Assembly: GCF_003096095.1 (NCBI RefSeq)
Contig: NZ_CP015453.1
Location: forward strand, 2,728,001 to 2,792,000
Reading direction: 5' to 3'
Source: Dietzia psychralcaliphila
Lineage (GTDB): Bacteria > Actinomycetota > Actinomycetes > Mycobacteriales > Mycobacteriaceae
Length of the DNA: 64,000 bases
Shown: one piece after another, positions 8,720-16,838 of the stretch
Layout of the letters: each line of letters begins with the position of its first letter
How positions within the stretch are numbered: position 1 is the stretch's first letter
Position numbers and translations under genes: made by a program
The notes under the pieces: model-generated
What the model saw: the letters and a program-made list of their open reading frames with translations, nothing else
Told to the model about the DNA's origin: nothing
The model's database searches: none

Positions 8720-9853
8720 CTACCAGTCCTGCTCGTCGTAGATGATCACACCGCGGATGTTCTTGCCGTCGCGCATGTCCTGGTACCCCTGGTTGATCTC
8801 GTCGAGCCGGTACGTCTTGGTGACCAACTCGTCGAGCTTGAGGTTGCCTGCCCGGTACTGGTGCAGCAGGTGCGGGATCTGCTTGCGGGGCCCGACACCG
8901 CCGAAGATGGCGCCCTGCAGGGTCTTCTGCTGCATCGCCAGGTCGAGGATCGAGATCTGGGCGTCGACGGCCATCATGTCCCCGAGCCCGACCACCACGC
9001 AACGCCGCCCCTTGCCCGTCAGGGAGAGACCGGGCAGCAGGTGCTCGCCGTGGACCTCACCCATGGTTAGCAGGACCAGGTCGGCCATGCGTCCCCAGCT
9101 GAGCTCCCCCACCAGGGCCATGGCGTCATCCATCGAGGCACACGTGTGCGTGGCCCCGAACTCCACGGCCTTCTCGCGCTTGAACTCCACCGGGTCCACG
9201 GCAACGATCACGCGCGCACCGGCCGCGGCTGCGCCCTGCACCGAGTTGATGCCGATACCGCCGACGCCGACCACCACGACGACGTCGCCCTCCTTCGCCT
9301 GACCGATCTCGGTGGCCGAACCCCATCCCGTGCAGACCCCGCAACCGAGCAGGGCGGCCTTGTCCAGGGGGATGTCCTTCTCGATCTTGACCACCGAGGA
9401 CTGGTGGACGGTGACGTACGGGGAGAAGGTCCCCAGACAGCACATGGTCGCGACGGGTTCACCGTCGGCCGTGTGGACCCGGTAGGAGTCGTCGGTGATC
9501 GCGCGGCCACTCAGCAGGCCGGCGCCGTTGTCGCAGAGGTTCTGGAGTCCCTCTGAACAGGGCGGGCAGGTCCCGCAGGCCGGGATGAAGGCCAGCACGA
9601 CGTGATCGCCCTCCTCGATACCCGTGACGCCCTCGCCGACCTTGGTCACCACACCGGCTCCCTCGTGCCCGCCCATGATCGGGTAGGTCTCGAACTGCAG
9701 GTCCCCGGTGAGCAGGTGCTCGTCCGAGTGGCAGAGTCCCGAGGCGGCGAGCTTCACCTGGACCTCCCCTGCCACCGGGTCGCCGAGCTCTACGTCGACG
9801 ATCTCCCACCCGTCCTGCTTGGGTTCACGGATGATGGCGGCTCTGGTGCGCAT
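8720..9853 (-). CDS. NDMA-type zinc-dependent alcohol dehydrogenase
   Basis: 377-residue medium-chain dehydrogenase. The catalytic zinc region ASGLCHSDEHLLTGD and GGHEGAGVV are at about residues 37-68. The structural-zinc cysteines are in CGTCPPCSEGLQNLC, and the nucleotide fold motif is VVGVGGIGINSVQGA. The sequence style fits the actinobacterial NDMA-dependent alcohol dehydrogenases (tightly bound NAD, often mycofactocin-linked). The start is the ATG at 9853, close to a Shine-Dalgarno-like AGGTAAC. In this operon it could oxidise a terpenoid or branched alcohol such as citronellol to its aldehyde; that substrate is inferred from context only. Confidence 0.88.
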   Translation of the reverse strand: MRTRAAIIREPKQDGWEIVDVELGDPVAGEVQVKLAASGLCHSDEHLLTGDLQFETYPIMGGHEGAGVVTKVGEGVTGIEEGDHVVLAFIPACGTCPPCSEGLQNLCDNGAGLLSGRAITDDSYRVHTADGEPVATMCCLGTFSPYVTVHQSSVVKIEKDIPLDKAALLGCGVCTGWGSATEIGQAKEGDVVVVVGVGGIGINSVQGAAAAGARVIVAVDPVEFKREKAVEFGATHTCASMDDAMALVGELSWGRMADLVLLTMGEVHGEHLLPGLSLTGKGRRCVVVGLGDMMAVDAQISILDLAMQQKTLQGAIFGGVGPRKQIPHLLHQYRAGNLKLDELVTKTYRLDEINQGYQDMRDGKNIRGVIIYDEQDW

Positions 9854-9881
9854 GGTGTTACCTCTCGATTCGAAAGCTGGC

Positions 9882-9903
9882 GATGTGGTGACGGTCACAC
9901 ATC
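9882..9903. promoter_or_regulatory. Imperfect 22-bp palindrome upstream of the alcohol dehydrogenase
   Basis: gatgtggtgac and gtcacacatc form a near-perfect inverted repeat with one extra base in the left arm. It lies in the 66-base gap between the enoyl-CoA hydratase stop and the dehydrogenase start, 29 bases before the ATG. It could be an internal operator for the adh-tetR pair. There is no direct evidence of binding. Confidence 0.4.
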
Positions 9904-9919
9904 AACGACATCGCATACG

Positions 9920-10741
9920 CTACGCGTCCGGCGACGCCCAGGAGGGCGGTCGGCGTTCAAGAAATGCGGTCATCCCCTCGGCCACCTCGGGGGTGGTGAA
10001 CAGGCGGGCGGTCACCCCGGCCAGTTCGTCTCCACGGGCGTCGAGATCAGCCAGCATCGGCCCCGCCATCAGCGCCTTGTTCTCCGCCAACCCCTGCGGT
10101 GAGCAGGGCCGGAACGCGGCGACCAACTCGTCGACCGCGGTGTCGAGTTCGTCGACGGCCTCGGACAGCAGGCCGATCCGCCGGGCGTGCGTCGAGTCGA
10201 ACTTCTCCCCTGTCAGCAGGGCCCGGGCGAGGTCTCGCGAGTTGACCCTCGCCGCCAGCGGAACCGAGATCATGGCCGCCGCCAGACCGAGTCGGACCTC
10301 GGTGAGCGCGAAGGTCGACGTCGGTCCGGCGAGGGCGAAGTCGCAGGCGGCCACCAGTCCCATCCCGCCGGCGCGGACGTGGCCGTCGACGGCCGCTATC
10401 ACCGGTTTGGGGTGCGAGATGATCGCCCGGAGCAGTCCGAGGAAGATTCGGGTCCGCTCGGCGGCCTGGTCCTCCGGGCTGGTCTGGTCGGCTCCGGCCG
10501 CGGAGGCCTCGGACAGGTCGGCTCCGGCACAGAACGTCCCGCCGGCGTGACCGAGGACCACCACACGGGCGCCGTCGTCCGTGGCCGCCCGGTCGAGCGC
10601 CGCGTGCAGCTGCTCCACCAGCGCGGTCGAGATGGCGTTGCGGTTGTGCTGCGAGTCCAGCGTCACGCGCGCGGCGCCTCCGGAGACCTCATAGCGCACC
10701 AGGGTCTGATCACTCACGCCCTGATCACCCACCGCGGCCAC
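9920..10741 (-). CDS. Enoyl-CoA hydratase/isomerase family protein
   Basis: 273-residue crotonase-fold enzyme, EchA7-like by gene order. The oxyanion-hole segments are AGGTFCAGADLSE and GHVRAGGMGLVAACDFA, and a glutamate is kept in LTEVRLGL. The GTG start at 10741-10739 lies one base after the stop of the preceding acyl-CoA dehydrogenase. In an Atu-like pathway it would hydrate the carboxylated enoyl-CoA (AtuE step) or act in beta-oxidation. The exact substrate cannot be read from the sequence. Confidence 0.87.
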   Translation of the reverse strand: MAAVGDQGVSDQTLVRYEVSGGAARVTLDSQHNRNAISTALVEQLHAALDRAATDDGARVVVLGHAGGTFCAGADLSEASAAGADQTSPEDQAAERTRIFLGLLRAIISHPKPVIAAVDGHVRAGGMGLVAACDFALAGPTSTFALTEVRLGLAAAMISVPLAARVNSRDLARALLTGEKFDSTHARRIGLLSEAVDELDTAVDELVAAFRPCSPQGLAENKALMAGPMLADLDARGDELAGVTARLFTTPEVAEGMTAFLERRPPSWASPDA

Positions 10742-10742
10742 C

Positions 10743-11924
10743 TCAGTAGCTCCTCGGCAGCCCGAGCGAGTGCTGGGCCACGTAGTTGAGGATCATCTCC
10801 CGGCTCACCGGGGCGATACGGGGCAGGCGCGACGCGGCGAGCATGCCGGCGAGGCCGTATTCCACCGACAGTCCGTTGCCGCCGAGGGTCTGGATGGCCT
10901 GGTCGACGGTGCGGGCGGACACCTCGCCGGAGGCGTACTTGGCCATGTTGGCGGCCTCGCCGGCGAGGTCGTCCAGGCCGGCGTCGACGAGCGCCGCGGC
11001 CTTGCGCATCATGAGCCGGGCCAGTTCGAGCTCGATCTTGCACTGGGCGAGGGGATGGGCGATCCCCTGGTGGGCGCCGATCGGGGTCTTCCACACGGTG
11101 CGCTCGTTCGCGTACTTGGTGGCCTTGTCCATCGCGTAGCGGGCGGAACCGATCGCCATCCCGGAGGCCATGATGCGCTCGGGGTTGAGGCCCGCGAAGA
11201 GCATGAGCAGTGCGGTGTCACCGTCACCGATCAGCGCGTCGGCGGGCAACCGCACGTCGTCGAAGTACAGCTGGAACTGCCGCTCGGGCGTGCGCACCTC
11301 GGTGGGGATGTGGGTGCGCTCGAGCCCCGGGGCGTCGGTGGGCACCATGAACAGCGCCGGCTGGAGCTTCCCGCTCGCGGCGCCCTCGAGCCGGGCCACC
11401 ACGAGGATCGCGTCGGCCTGGTCGACGCCGGAGATGTAGGTCTTCTGACCGCTGAGCAGGAAGTCGGAGCCGTCCCGGCGTGCGGTGGTGGTGATGGCGT
11501 GGGAGTTGGACCCGGCGTCCGGTTCCGTGATGGCGAACGACGTGATGATCTCACCCGAGGCCAGGCCCGGCAGCCAGCGCTTCTTCTGCTCCTCGGTCCC
11601 GAAGCGCGAGATGATCGTGCCGTTGATGGCGGGCGAGACCACCATCATGAGCAGCCCGGCACCCGCGGCGGAGAGCTCCTCCTCGACCATCGCGAGTTCG
11701 GTCATTCCGGCCCCGCCGCCGCCGTACTCCTCGGGGAGGTTGACCCCGAGCAGCCCGAGCTTGCCCGCCTCGGTCCACAGTTCGTCGGTGGTCTCACCGG
11801 CGTCGGACTTCTCGCGCATGTACTCCATGCCGTATCGCGAGCCGAGGTCGAAGGCGACCTTGCGTAGTGCCTTCTGCTCCTCGGTGTCGACGACGGGGTT
11901 GGGGATCTGGGAGATGTCGGTCAT
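10743..11924 (-). CDS. Acyl-CoA dehydrogenase (FadE12-like)
   Basis: 393-residue flavoprotein dehydrogenase. The family pattern is clear: NLPEEYGGGG near residue 60, SFAITEPDAGSNSHAITTTA for FAD and substrate binding, and GGNGLSVEYGLAGMLA near the C-terminus. I prefer the ATG at 11924 because AGGAG is eight bases upstream; a GTG at 11933 has no spacing to it. It directly follows the biotin carboxylase gene. It may play the AtuD role (citronellyl-CoA dehydrogenase) or act on another branched acyl-CoA. Confidence 0.88.
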   Translation of the reverse strand: MTDISQIPNPVVDTEEQKALRKVAFDLGSRYGMEYMREKSDAGETTDELWTEAGKLGLLGVNLPEEYGGGGAGMTELAMVEEELSAAGAGLLMMVVSPAINGTIISRFGTEEQKKRWLPGLASGEIITSFAITEPDAGSNSHAITTTARRDGSDFLLSGQKTYISGVDQADAILVVARLEGAASGKLQPALFMVPTDAPGLERTHIPTEVRTPERQFQLYFDDVRLPADALIGDGDTALLMLFAGLNPERIMASGMAIGSARYAMDKATKYANERTVWKTPIGAHQGIAHPLAQCKIELELARLMMRKAAALVDAGLDDLAGEAANMAKYASGEVSARTVDQAIQTLGGNGLSVEYGLAGMLAASRLPRIAPVSREMILNYVAQHSLGLPRSY

Positions 11925-11929
11925 CGTGG

Positions 11930-14005
11930 TCACTCCTGGGGGGTGGTGGTGTCGGTGCTGCCGGGGTAAGTGCTGTCGGGATCGGCGCTGTCGGGATCGG
12001 AGACGACGGCGAGGATGGTCCCGGTCTCGACCTGGGTGCCGACCTCGACGGGCAGCTCCGTGACGATGCCGTCGACAGCGGCGGAGATGGTGTGTTCCAT
12101 CTTCATGGCCTCCATCCACAGCAGCGGCTGTCCGGCGGTGACCGTGTCCCCGACGGAGACGGCCACGCGGATGATCGCGCCCGGCATGGGGGCGAGCAGC
12201 GAACCCGCCGCGACCTCCGCGCCGGGATCGGTGTACCGGGGCGGTTCGATGAGTGAGACCGGTCCGAGTGGTGAGTCCACCTCGACGACGGTGTCCGAGC
12301 CGACCACCTCGTACCGGGCCACGCTGAAGGTGCGACGCACTCCCCTGACCTCGACGTCGACGGCGTCGGCGCGGACCTGCTGGACGCGGACGACCTCGGA
12401 GAGATCGCCGTCCGCGCGGGCGCCGGAGCGGTCGCGGATGTAGGCCACCTCCACCTCGTCCTCGCCGACCCGGTAGGTCCGCCGCTGGAGCGTGCGCCCG
12501 ACGTTGCGGAACCCGGCCTGGGCCAGCGCCACCGGGCCGGCGGCGTGGTCGGCGGTCCCCGACACGATCGCGGCGGCCAGGGCCGAGATCGCCGTGGCCT
12601 CGTTGTCGGCCAGCGGGGCGGCGAGCGCCTCGGCCCCGTGGTCATCGAGGAACGCGGTGGACAGGTTGCCGGCGATGAACTCCGGGTGCCGCAGCACGCG
12701 GACCAGCTGGGCGCGGTTGGTCGTCAGACCGTGGACCTTCGCCCGGCCGAGGGCACCGGCGAGCGAGGCGCAGGCCTCGGAGCGGGTGCGGCCGTAGGAG
12801 ATGACCTTGGCGAGCATCGGGTCGTAGTGGACGCCGATCAGCGCGCCCTCGGGCCCGGGTTCGACACCGCTGTCCAGCCGGATGCCTGGCCGGTGCGGGC
12901 CCTCGAATCGGGAGGAGACGCCGGGGACGTCGAGCGCCCACAGCGTCCCGGACCCCGGCGTGTAGTCGTTGGCCGGGTCCTCGGCGTAGAGACGGGCCTC
13001 GAAGGACCAGCCGTGGGAGTCCGGGGGCTCGGCGGACGGCAGGGGCAGGCCCGCGGCCACGTCGAGCTGCAGTGCGACCAGGTCCAGACCGGTGGTGGCC
13101 TCGGTGACCGGATGCTCCACCTGGAGACGGGTGTTCATCTCGAGGAAGAAGAACTCGCCGTCGTCGGTCGCCAGGAACTCGACCGTGCCGGCACCGGTGT
13201 ACCCGATCGCGGCCGCGGCGTCCCGGGCTGCGGAGTACAGCTTCTCCCGCATCCCCGGGGTCCGCTCGACGAGCGGGCTCGGGGCCTCCTCGATGACCTT
13301 CTGGTGGCGACGCTGGATCGAGCACTCGCGCTCGCCCACCGCCCAGACGGTGCCGTGGGCGTCGGCCATGATCTGGACCTCGATGTGGCGCCCACGCTCG
13401 AGGTACCGCTCGCAGAACACCGCGTCGTCACCGAACGCGGACTTGGCCTCGCGCTGAGCGGCTCTGATCTCGTCGTGTAGCGAGTCCAGCGTGCGGACTA
13501 CGCGCATGCCGCGACCGCCGCCACCGGCGGAGGCCTTGACCAGCACCGGGAGGATGTCCTCGGTGACGTCGGAGGGCTCGAGGTCGGTGAGCATGGGAAC
13601 GCCCGCCTCGGCCATCATCTTCTTGGCCTCGATCTTGGAGCCCATGGATTCGATGGACTCGACCGGCGGGCCGACCCAGGTGAGCCCGGCGTCGATCACG
13701 GCACGGGCGAACCCGGCGTTCTCGGACAGGAAGCCGTAACCGGGGTGGATGGCGTCGGCTCCGGCGGCCTTCGCGGCCTCGATGACCAGGTCCCCGCGGA
13801 GGTAGGTCTCCCCTGGGGTGTTTCCCGGGAGTCGGACGGCCGCGTCGGCCTCGCGGGTGTGCGGCGCGTCGGCGTCGGCGTCGGAATAGACGGCGACTGT
13901 GGTCATGCCGAGAGCGCGGGCGGTGCGGTGGACACGGCGGGCGATCTCGCCCCGGTTGGCCACCAGGACCGAAGTAATGGGAGCTGGGGTCGGTGAATTC
14001 TGCAT
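11930..14005 (-). CDS. Acyl-CoA carboxylase alpha subunit (biotin carboxylase + BCCP, AccA2-like)
   Basis: 691 residues. The N-terminal biotin carboxylase begins SVLVANRGEIARRVHRTARA. The ATP-grasp loop is KASAGGGGRGMRVV, and the active-site region is EMNTRLQVEHPVTE. A middle linker leads to a C-terminal biotin carrier domain with the biotinylation motif WMEAMKMEH near residue 645. The ATG at 14005 is used. It pairs with the carboxyltransferase gene just upstream. Homologous pairs act on propionyl-, methylcrotonyl- or geranyl-CoA; the AtuA neighbour favours geranyl-CoA or a similar 3-methylenoyl-CoA, an inference. The C-terminus ends in a repetitive DPDS/STYPGSTD tail. Confidence 0.92.
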   Translation of the reverse strand: MQNSPTPAPITSVLVANRGEIARRVHRTARALGMTTVAVYSDADADAPHTREADAAVRLPGNTPGETYLRGDLVIEAAKAAGADAIHPGYGFLSENAGFARAVIDAGLTWVGPPVESIESMGSKIEAKKMMAEAGVPMLTDLEPSDVTEDILPVLVKASAGGGGRGMRVVRTLDSLHDEIRAAQREAKSAFGDDAVFCERYLERGRHIEVQIMADAHGTVWAVGERECSIQRRHQKVIEEAPSPLVERTPGMREKLYSAARDAAAAIGYTGAGTVEFLATDDGEFFFLEMNTRLQVEHPVTEATTGLDLVALQLDVAAGLPLPSAEPPDSHGWSFEARLYAEDPANDYTPGSGTLWALDVPGVSSRFEGPHRPGIRLDSGVEPGPEGALIGVHYDPMLAKVISYGRTRSEACASLAGALGRAKVHGLTTNRAQLVRVLRHPEFIAGNLSTAFLDDHGAEALAAPLADNEATAISALAAAIVSGTADHAAGPVALAQAGFRNVGRTLQRRTYRVGEDEVEVAYIRDRSGARADGDLSEVVRVQQVRADAVDVEVRGVRRTFSVARYEVVGSDTVVEVDSPLGPVSLIEPPRYTDPGAEVAAGSLLAPMPGAIIRVAVSVGDTVTAGQPLLWMEAMKMEHTISAAVDGIVTELPVEVGTQVETGTILAVVSDPDSADPDSTYPGSTDTTTPQE

Positions 14006-14016
14006 GGTGTTGTTCC

Positions 14017-15615
14017 TCACATCCGGAAGACGCCGAAGCGGTCGGTTCCGGCGACTTCTCCGGAGTGGATCGCGGACAGGCTGAGGCCCAGCACCGTCCG
14101 GGTGTCGCGGGGGTCGATGACTCCGTCGTCGTAGAGCATCCCGGACAGGAACGCCGGCAATGACTCCTTCTCGATCTGGTCGGAGATCATCGTCTTGAGA
14201 CCGTCGATCGTGTCCTGGGTCATCTCCTCGCCGCGTGCGGCGGAGGCCGCCGCGGCCACGGATGTCACCACGTCGGCGAGCTGCTGGGCCCCCATGACGG
14301 CGGATTTGGAGCTGGGCCAGGTGTAGAGGAACCGCGGGTCGAAGGCGCGGCCGCACATCCCGTAGTGGCCGGCGCCGTAGGAGGCGGCGGTGATCAGCGA
14401 CAGGTGCGGGACCTCGGAGTTGGAGACCGCGTTGATCATCATCGCGCCGTGCTTGATGATGCCGCCGCGCTCGTACTCGGACCCCACCATGTAGCCGGTG
14501 GTGTTGTGCATGAACACGAGCGGGGTGTCGTAGCGGTTGGCCAGCTCGATGAACTGGGTGGCCTTCTGCGCCTCCGCGCTGAACAGCACGCCGCGGGAGT
14601 TGGCGATGATGCCCACCGGGTAGCCGTGGATCTCGGCCCATCCGGTCACCAGACTCGCGCCGTACAGGGGCTTGAACTCGTCGAAGTCGGAGCCGTCCAC
14701 GATCCGGGCGATGATCTCGCGCGGGTCGAAGGGGATCTTGAGATCCTCCGGGACGATGCCGAGCAGGTCCTCGTTGCCGTACAGCGGCTCGATCACCTCT
14801 GCGCGCGGGGTGCGCCCCTCCTTGGACCAGTTCAACCGGCGGACGATGCCCCGCGTGATGCGGGCGGCGTCGGCCTCGTCGAGGGCGTAGTGGTCCGCGA
14901 GCCCCGAGACGCGTGCGTGCATGTCGGCGCCACCGAGGGTCTCCTCGTCGGCGATCTCTCCGGTGGCGGCCTTGACCAGCGGCGGTCCGGCGAGGAACAC
15001 CTTCGAGCGCTCCTCGATCATCACCACGTGGTCGCTCATACCCGGCACGTACGCGCCGCCGGCGGTGGAGTTGCCGTAGACCACGGCGATGGTGGGGATG
15101 CCGGCCTTGGACAGGCGCGTGAGGTCACGGAAGAGCGCGCCACCGGGGACGAACACCTCCTTCTGCGTGGGCAGGTCGGCGCCACCGGATTCGACGAGGC
15201 TGATCACCGGGAGCCGGTTCTTGCTGGCCACGTCGTTGAGCCGGAGGATCTTGCGCAGCGTCCACGGGTTGGACGTGCCGCCCTTGACGGTGGGGTCGTT
15301 GGCGATGACCAGGCATTCGACGCCCTCGACCACACCGATCCCGGCGACCACGGAGGCGCCGGTCTGGAAGTCGGAGCCCCACGCCGCGAGGGCACACAGT
15401 TCGAGGAACGGGGATTCCCGGTCGAGGATCATGTCGATCCGCTCGCGGGCGGTGAACTTGCCGCGCTCCCGGTGGCGGGCGACCTTGCGCTCGCCGCCGC
15501 CGGCCAGCGCCGGTTCGAGGTCGGAGGTCAGCTGGTCCAGCTTGGCCTCCATGGCCTCTTTCGCGGCGCCGAACTCGGCGCTGGTGGTGTCGAGCGTGGA
15601 ACGCAGGATTGTCAT
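14017..15615 (-). CDS. Acyl-CoA carboxylase beta subunit (carboxyltransferase, AccD2-like)
   Basis: 532-residue carboxyltransferase. It contains GGAYVPGMSDHVVMIEERS and LAGPPLVKAATGEIADEETL in the N-half. HNTTGYMVGSEYERGGIIKHG and GAGHYGMCGRAFDPRFLY in the C-half are typical of methylcrotonyl-/geranyl-CoA carboxylase beta chains rather than propionyl-CoA ones. The start ATG overlaps the stop of the upstream acyl-CoA dehydrogenase (ATGA), and the biotin subunit follows after 11 bases. Together the two form a biotin-dependent carboxylase of 3-methyl-branched enoyl-CoA. Confidence 0.92.
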   Translation of the reverse strand: MTILRSTLDTTSAEFGAAKEAMEAKLDQLTSDLEPALAGGGERKVARHRERGKFTARERIDMILDRESPFLELCALAAWGSDFQTGASVVAGIGVVEGVECLVIANDPTVKGGTSNPWTLRKILRLNDVASKNRLPVISLVESGGADLPTQKEVFVPGGALFRDLTRLSKAGIPTIAVVYGNSTAGGAYVPGMSDHVVMIEERSKVFLAGPPLVKAATGEIADEETLGGADMHARVSGLADHYALDEADAARITRGIVRRLNWSKEGRTPRAEVIEPLYGNEDLLGIVPEDLKIPFDPREIIARIVDGSDFDEFKPLYGASLVTGWAEIHGYPVGIIANSRGVLFSAEAQKATQFIELANRYDTPLVFMHNTTGYMVGSEYERGGIIKHGAMMINAVSNSEVPHLSLITAASYGAGHYGMCGRAFDPRFLYTWPSSKSAVMGAQQLADVVTSVAAAASAARGEEMTQDTIDGLKTMISDQIEKESLPAFLSGMLYDDGVIDPRDTRTVLGLSLSAIHSGEVAGTDRFGVFRM

Positions 15616-16838
15616 GCGGTGTACCCCAAACGTCGTCCGGCGAGGGTGGTCAGGATCTCGGTGGTTCCTCCGCCGATGCCCAGGAGGCGGACATCGCGGA
15701 ACTGGCGGCTCACCTCGGACTCGGCCATGTAGCCGAGCCCTCCGAAGAGCTGGAGTGCTTCGTTCGCGACCCATTCCGCGCACTCGACGGCGGTGTTCTT
15801 GGCAAAGCAGACCTCGGCGATCGCGTCGTGGCCGGCAGCGGCCAGGTCCACACAACGGTGCGTGTAGGTGCGGGCGACGTCGATGCGTCGGGCCATCTCG
15901 GTGACGGTGTTCTGCACGGCCTGGCGGGACAGCAGGGGGCGACCGAAGGTCTCGCGTTCGCGCACCCAGTCCAGGGTGAGGTCGAGGCACCGCTGGGCGT
16001 GTGAGTAGCCCTGGGCGGCCAGCGCGGCGCGTTCGCCCACGAAACCGATGGCGATCTGGGCGAACCCGTCGTGCTCGGCGCCGACGAGGTTCTCCACCGG
16101 CACGCGGCAGTCGGCGAAGGTCAGCTCGGCGGTGTCCGACGCGCGCCAGCCCAGCTTCTCCAGCGGGGCCGAGCGGTGGAAACCGGGTGTGTCGGTGGGG
16201 ATGACGAGCAGGCTCACGCCCGCTGCACCCCTGAGCTCGTCGCCACCGGTGCGCACGGCGGTCACCACGAAGTCGGCGCGGGTGCCGGAGGTGATGTAGG
16301 TCTTGGCGCCGTTGACGACGTAGTGGTCGCCGTCCCGGCGGGCCGTGGTGGTGAGGCGCCCGACGTCGGAGCCGCCGCCGGGTTCCGTGATGGCCAGGGA
16401 GCCGATCAGATCACCGGCGAGTGTGGGTTTGACCCAGCGCTCGATCTGGTCGGCTCGGCCGGACTGCGCCAGGTGCGGGGTGGCGATACCGCAGGTGAAC
16501 AGCGAGGCGAACACGCCGCCGGAGACTCCGGCCTCGTGGAGGGCCTCACACACGATGAGGGAGTCGCGCATGTCGCCGCCCCCGCCACCGACCTCCTCCG
16601 GGAACGAGACCCCGAGCAGGCCCAGTTCGCCGGCCTTGGCGTGCAGCTCGCGGGGTAGGACGCCGGCGGCCTCCCACTCGTCCTGGTGGGGCAGGATCTC
16701 GCGCTCCGCGAAGCGGGTGGTGGTCTCGCGCAGGGCGAGACTCTCCTCGGAGTACCAGGGATCACCCGGTACATGGGGTGGGACGGCGGGGGCGGATCTG
16801 CGTGGGACGGCGGGGGCGGTACTGCGCGGGATGGTCAC
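15612..16838 (-). CDS. Acyl-CoA dehydrogenase (FadE13-like)
   Basis: 408-residue acyl-CoA dehydrogenase. After a Pro/Ala-rich N-terminal stretch the family motifs appear: LGLLGVSFPEEVGGGGGDM, LAITEPGGGSDVGRLTTTA and the C-terminal LFGGLGYMAESEVSRQFRD. The GTG at 16838 overlaps the stop of the AtuA-like gene (GTGA) and has GAGGAG five bases upstream. It occupies the position of fadE13 in the M. tuberculosis echA7-fadE12-accA2-accD2-fadE13 order. The substrate is probably a branched or terpenoid acyl-CoA, inferred from the neighbours. Confidence 0.88.
   Translation of the reverse strand: MTIPRSTAPAVPRRSAPAVPPHVPGDPWYSEESLALRETTTRFAEREILPHQDEWEAAGVLPRELHAKAGELGLLGVSFPEEVGGGGGDMRDSLIVCEALHEAGVSGGVFASLFTCGIATPHLAQSGRADQIERWVKPTLAGDLIGSLAITEPGGGSDVGRLTTTARRDGDHYVVNGAKTYITSGTRADFVVTAVRTGGDELRGAAGVSLLVIPTDTPGFHRSAPLEKLGWRASDTAELTFADCRVPVENLVGAEHDGFAQIAIGFVGERAALAAQGYSHAQRCLDLTLDWVRERETFGRPLLSRQAVQNTVTEMARRIDVARTYTHRCVDLAAAGHDAIAEVCFAKNTAVECAEWVANEALQLFGGLGYMAESEVSRQFRDVRLLGIGGGTTEILTTLAGRRLGYTA

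Noticed and set aside
12545-13480. Plus-strand frame opposite the biotin carboxylase
   Set aside because: Gly, Arg and Val-rich shadow; the minus strand encodes an unmistakable carboxylase.
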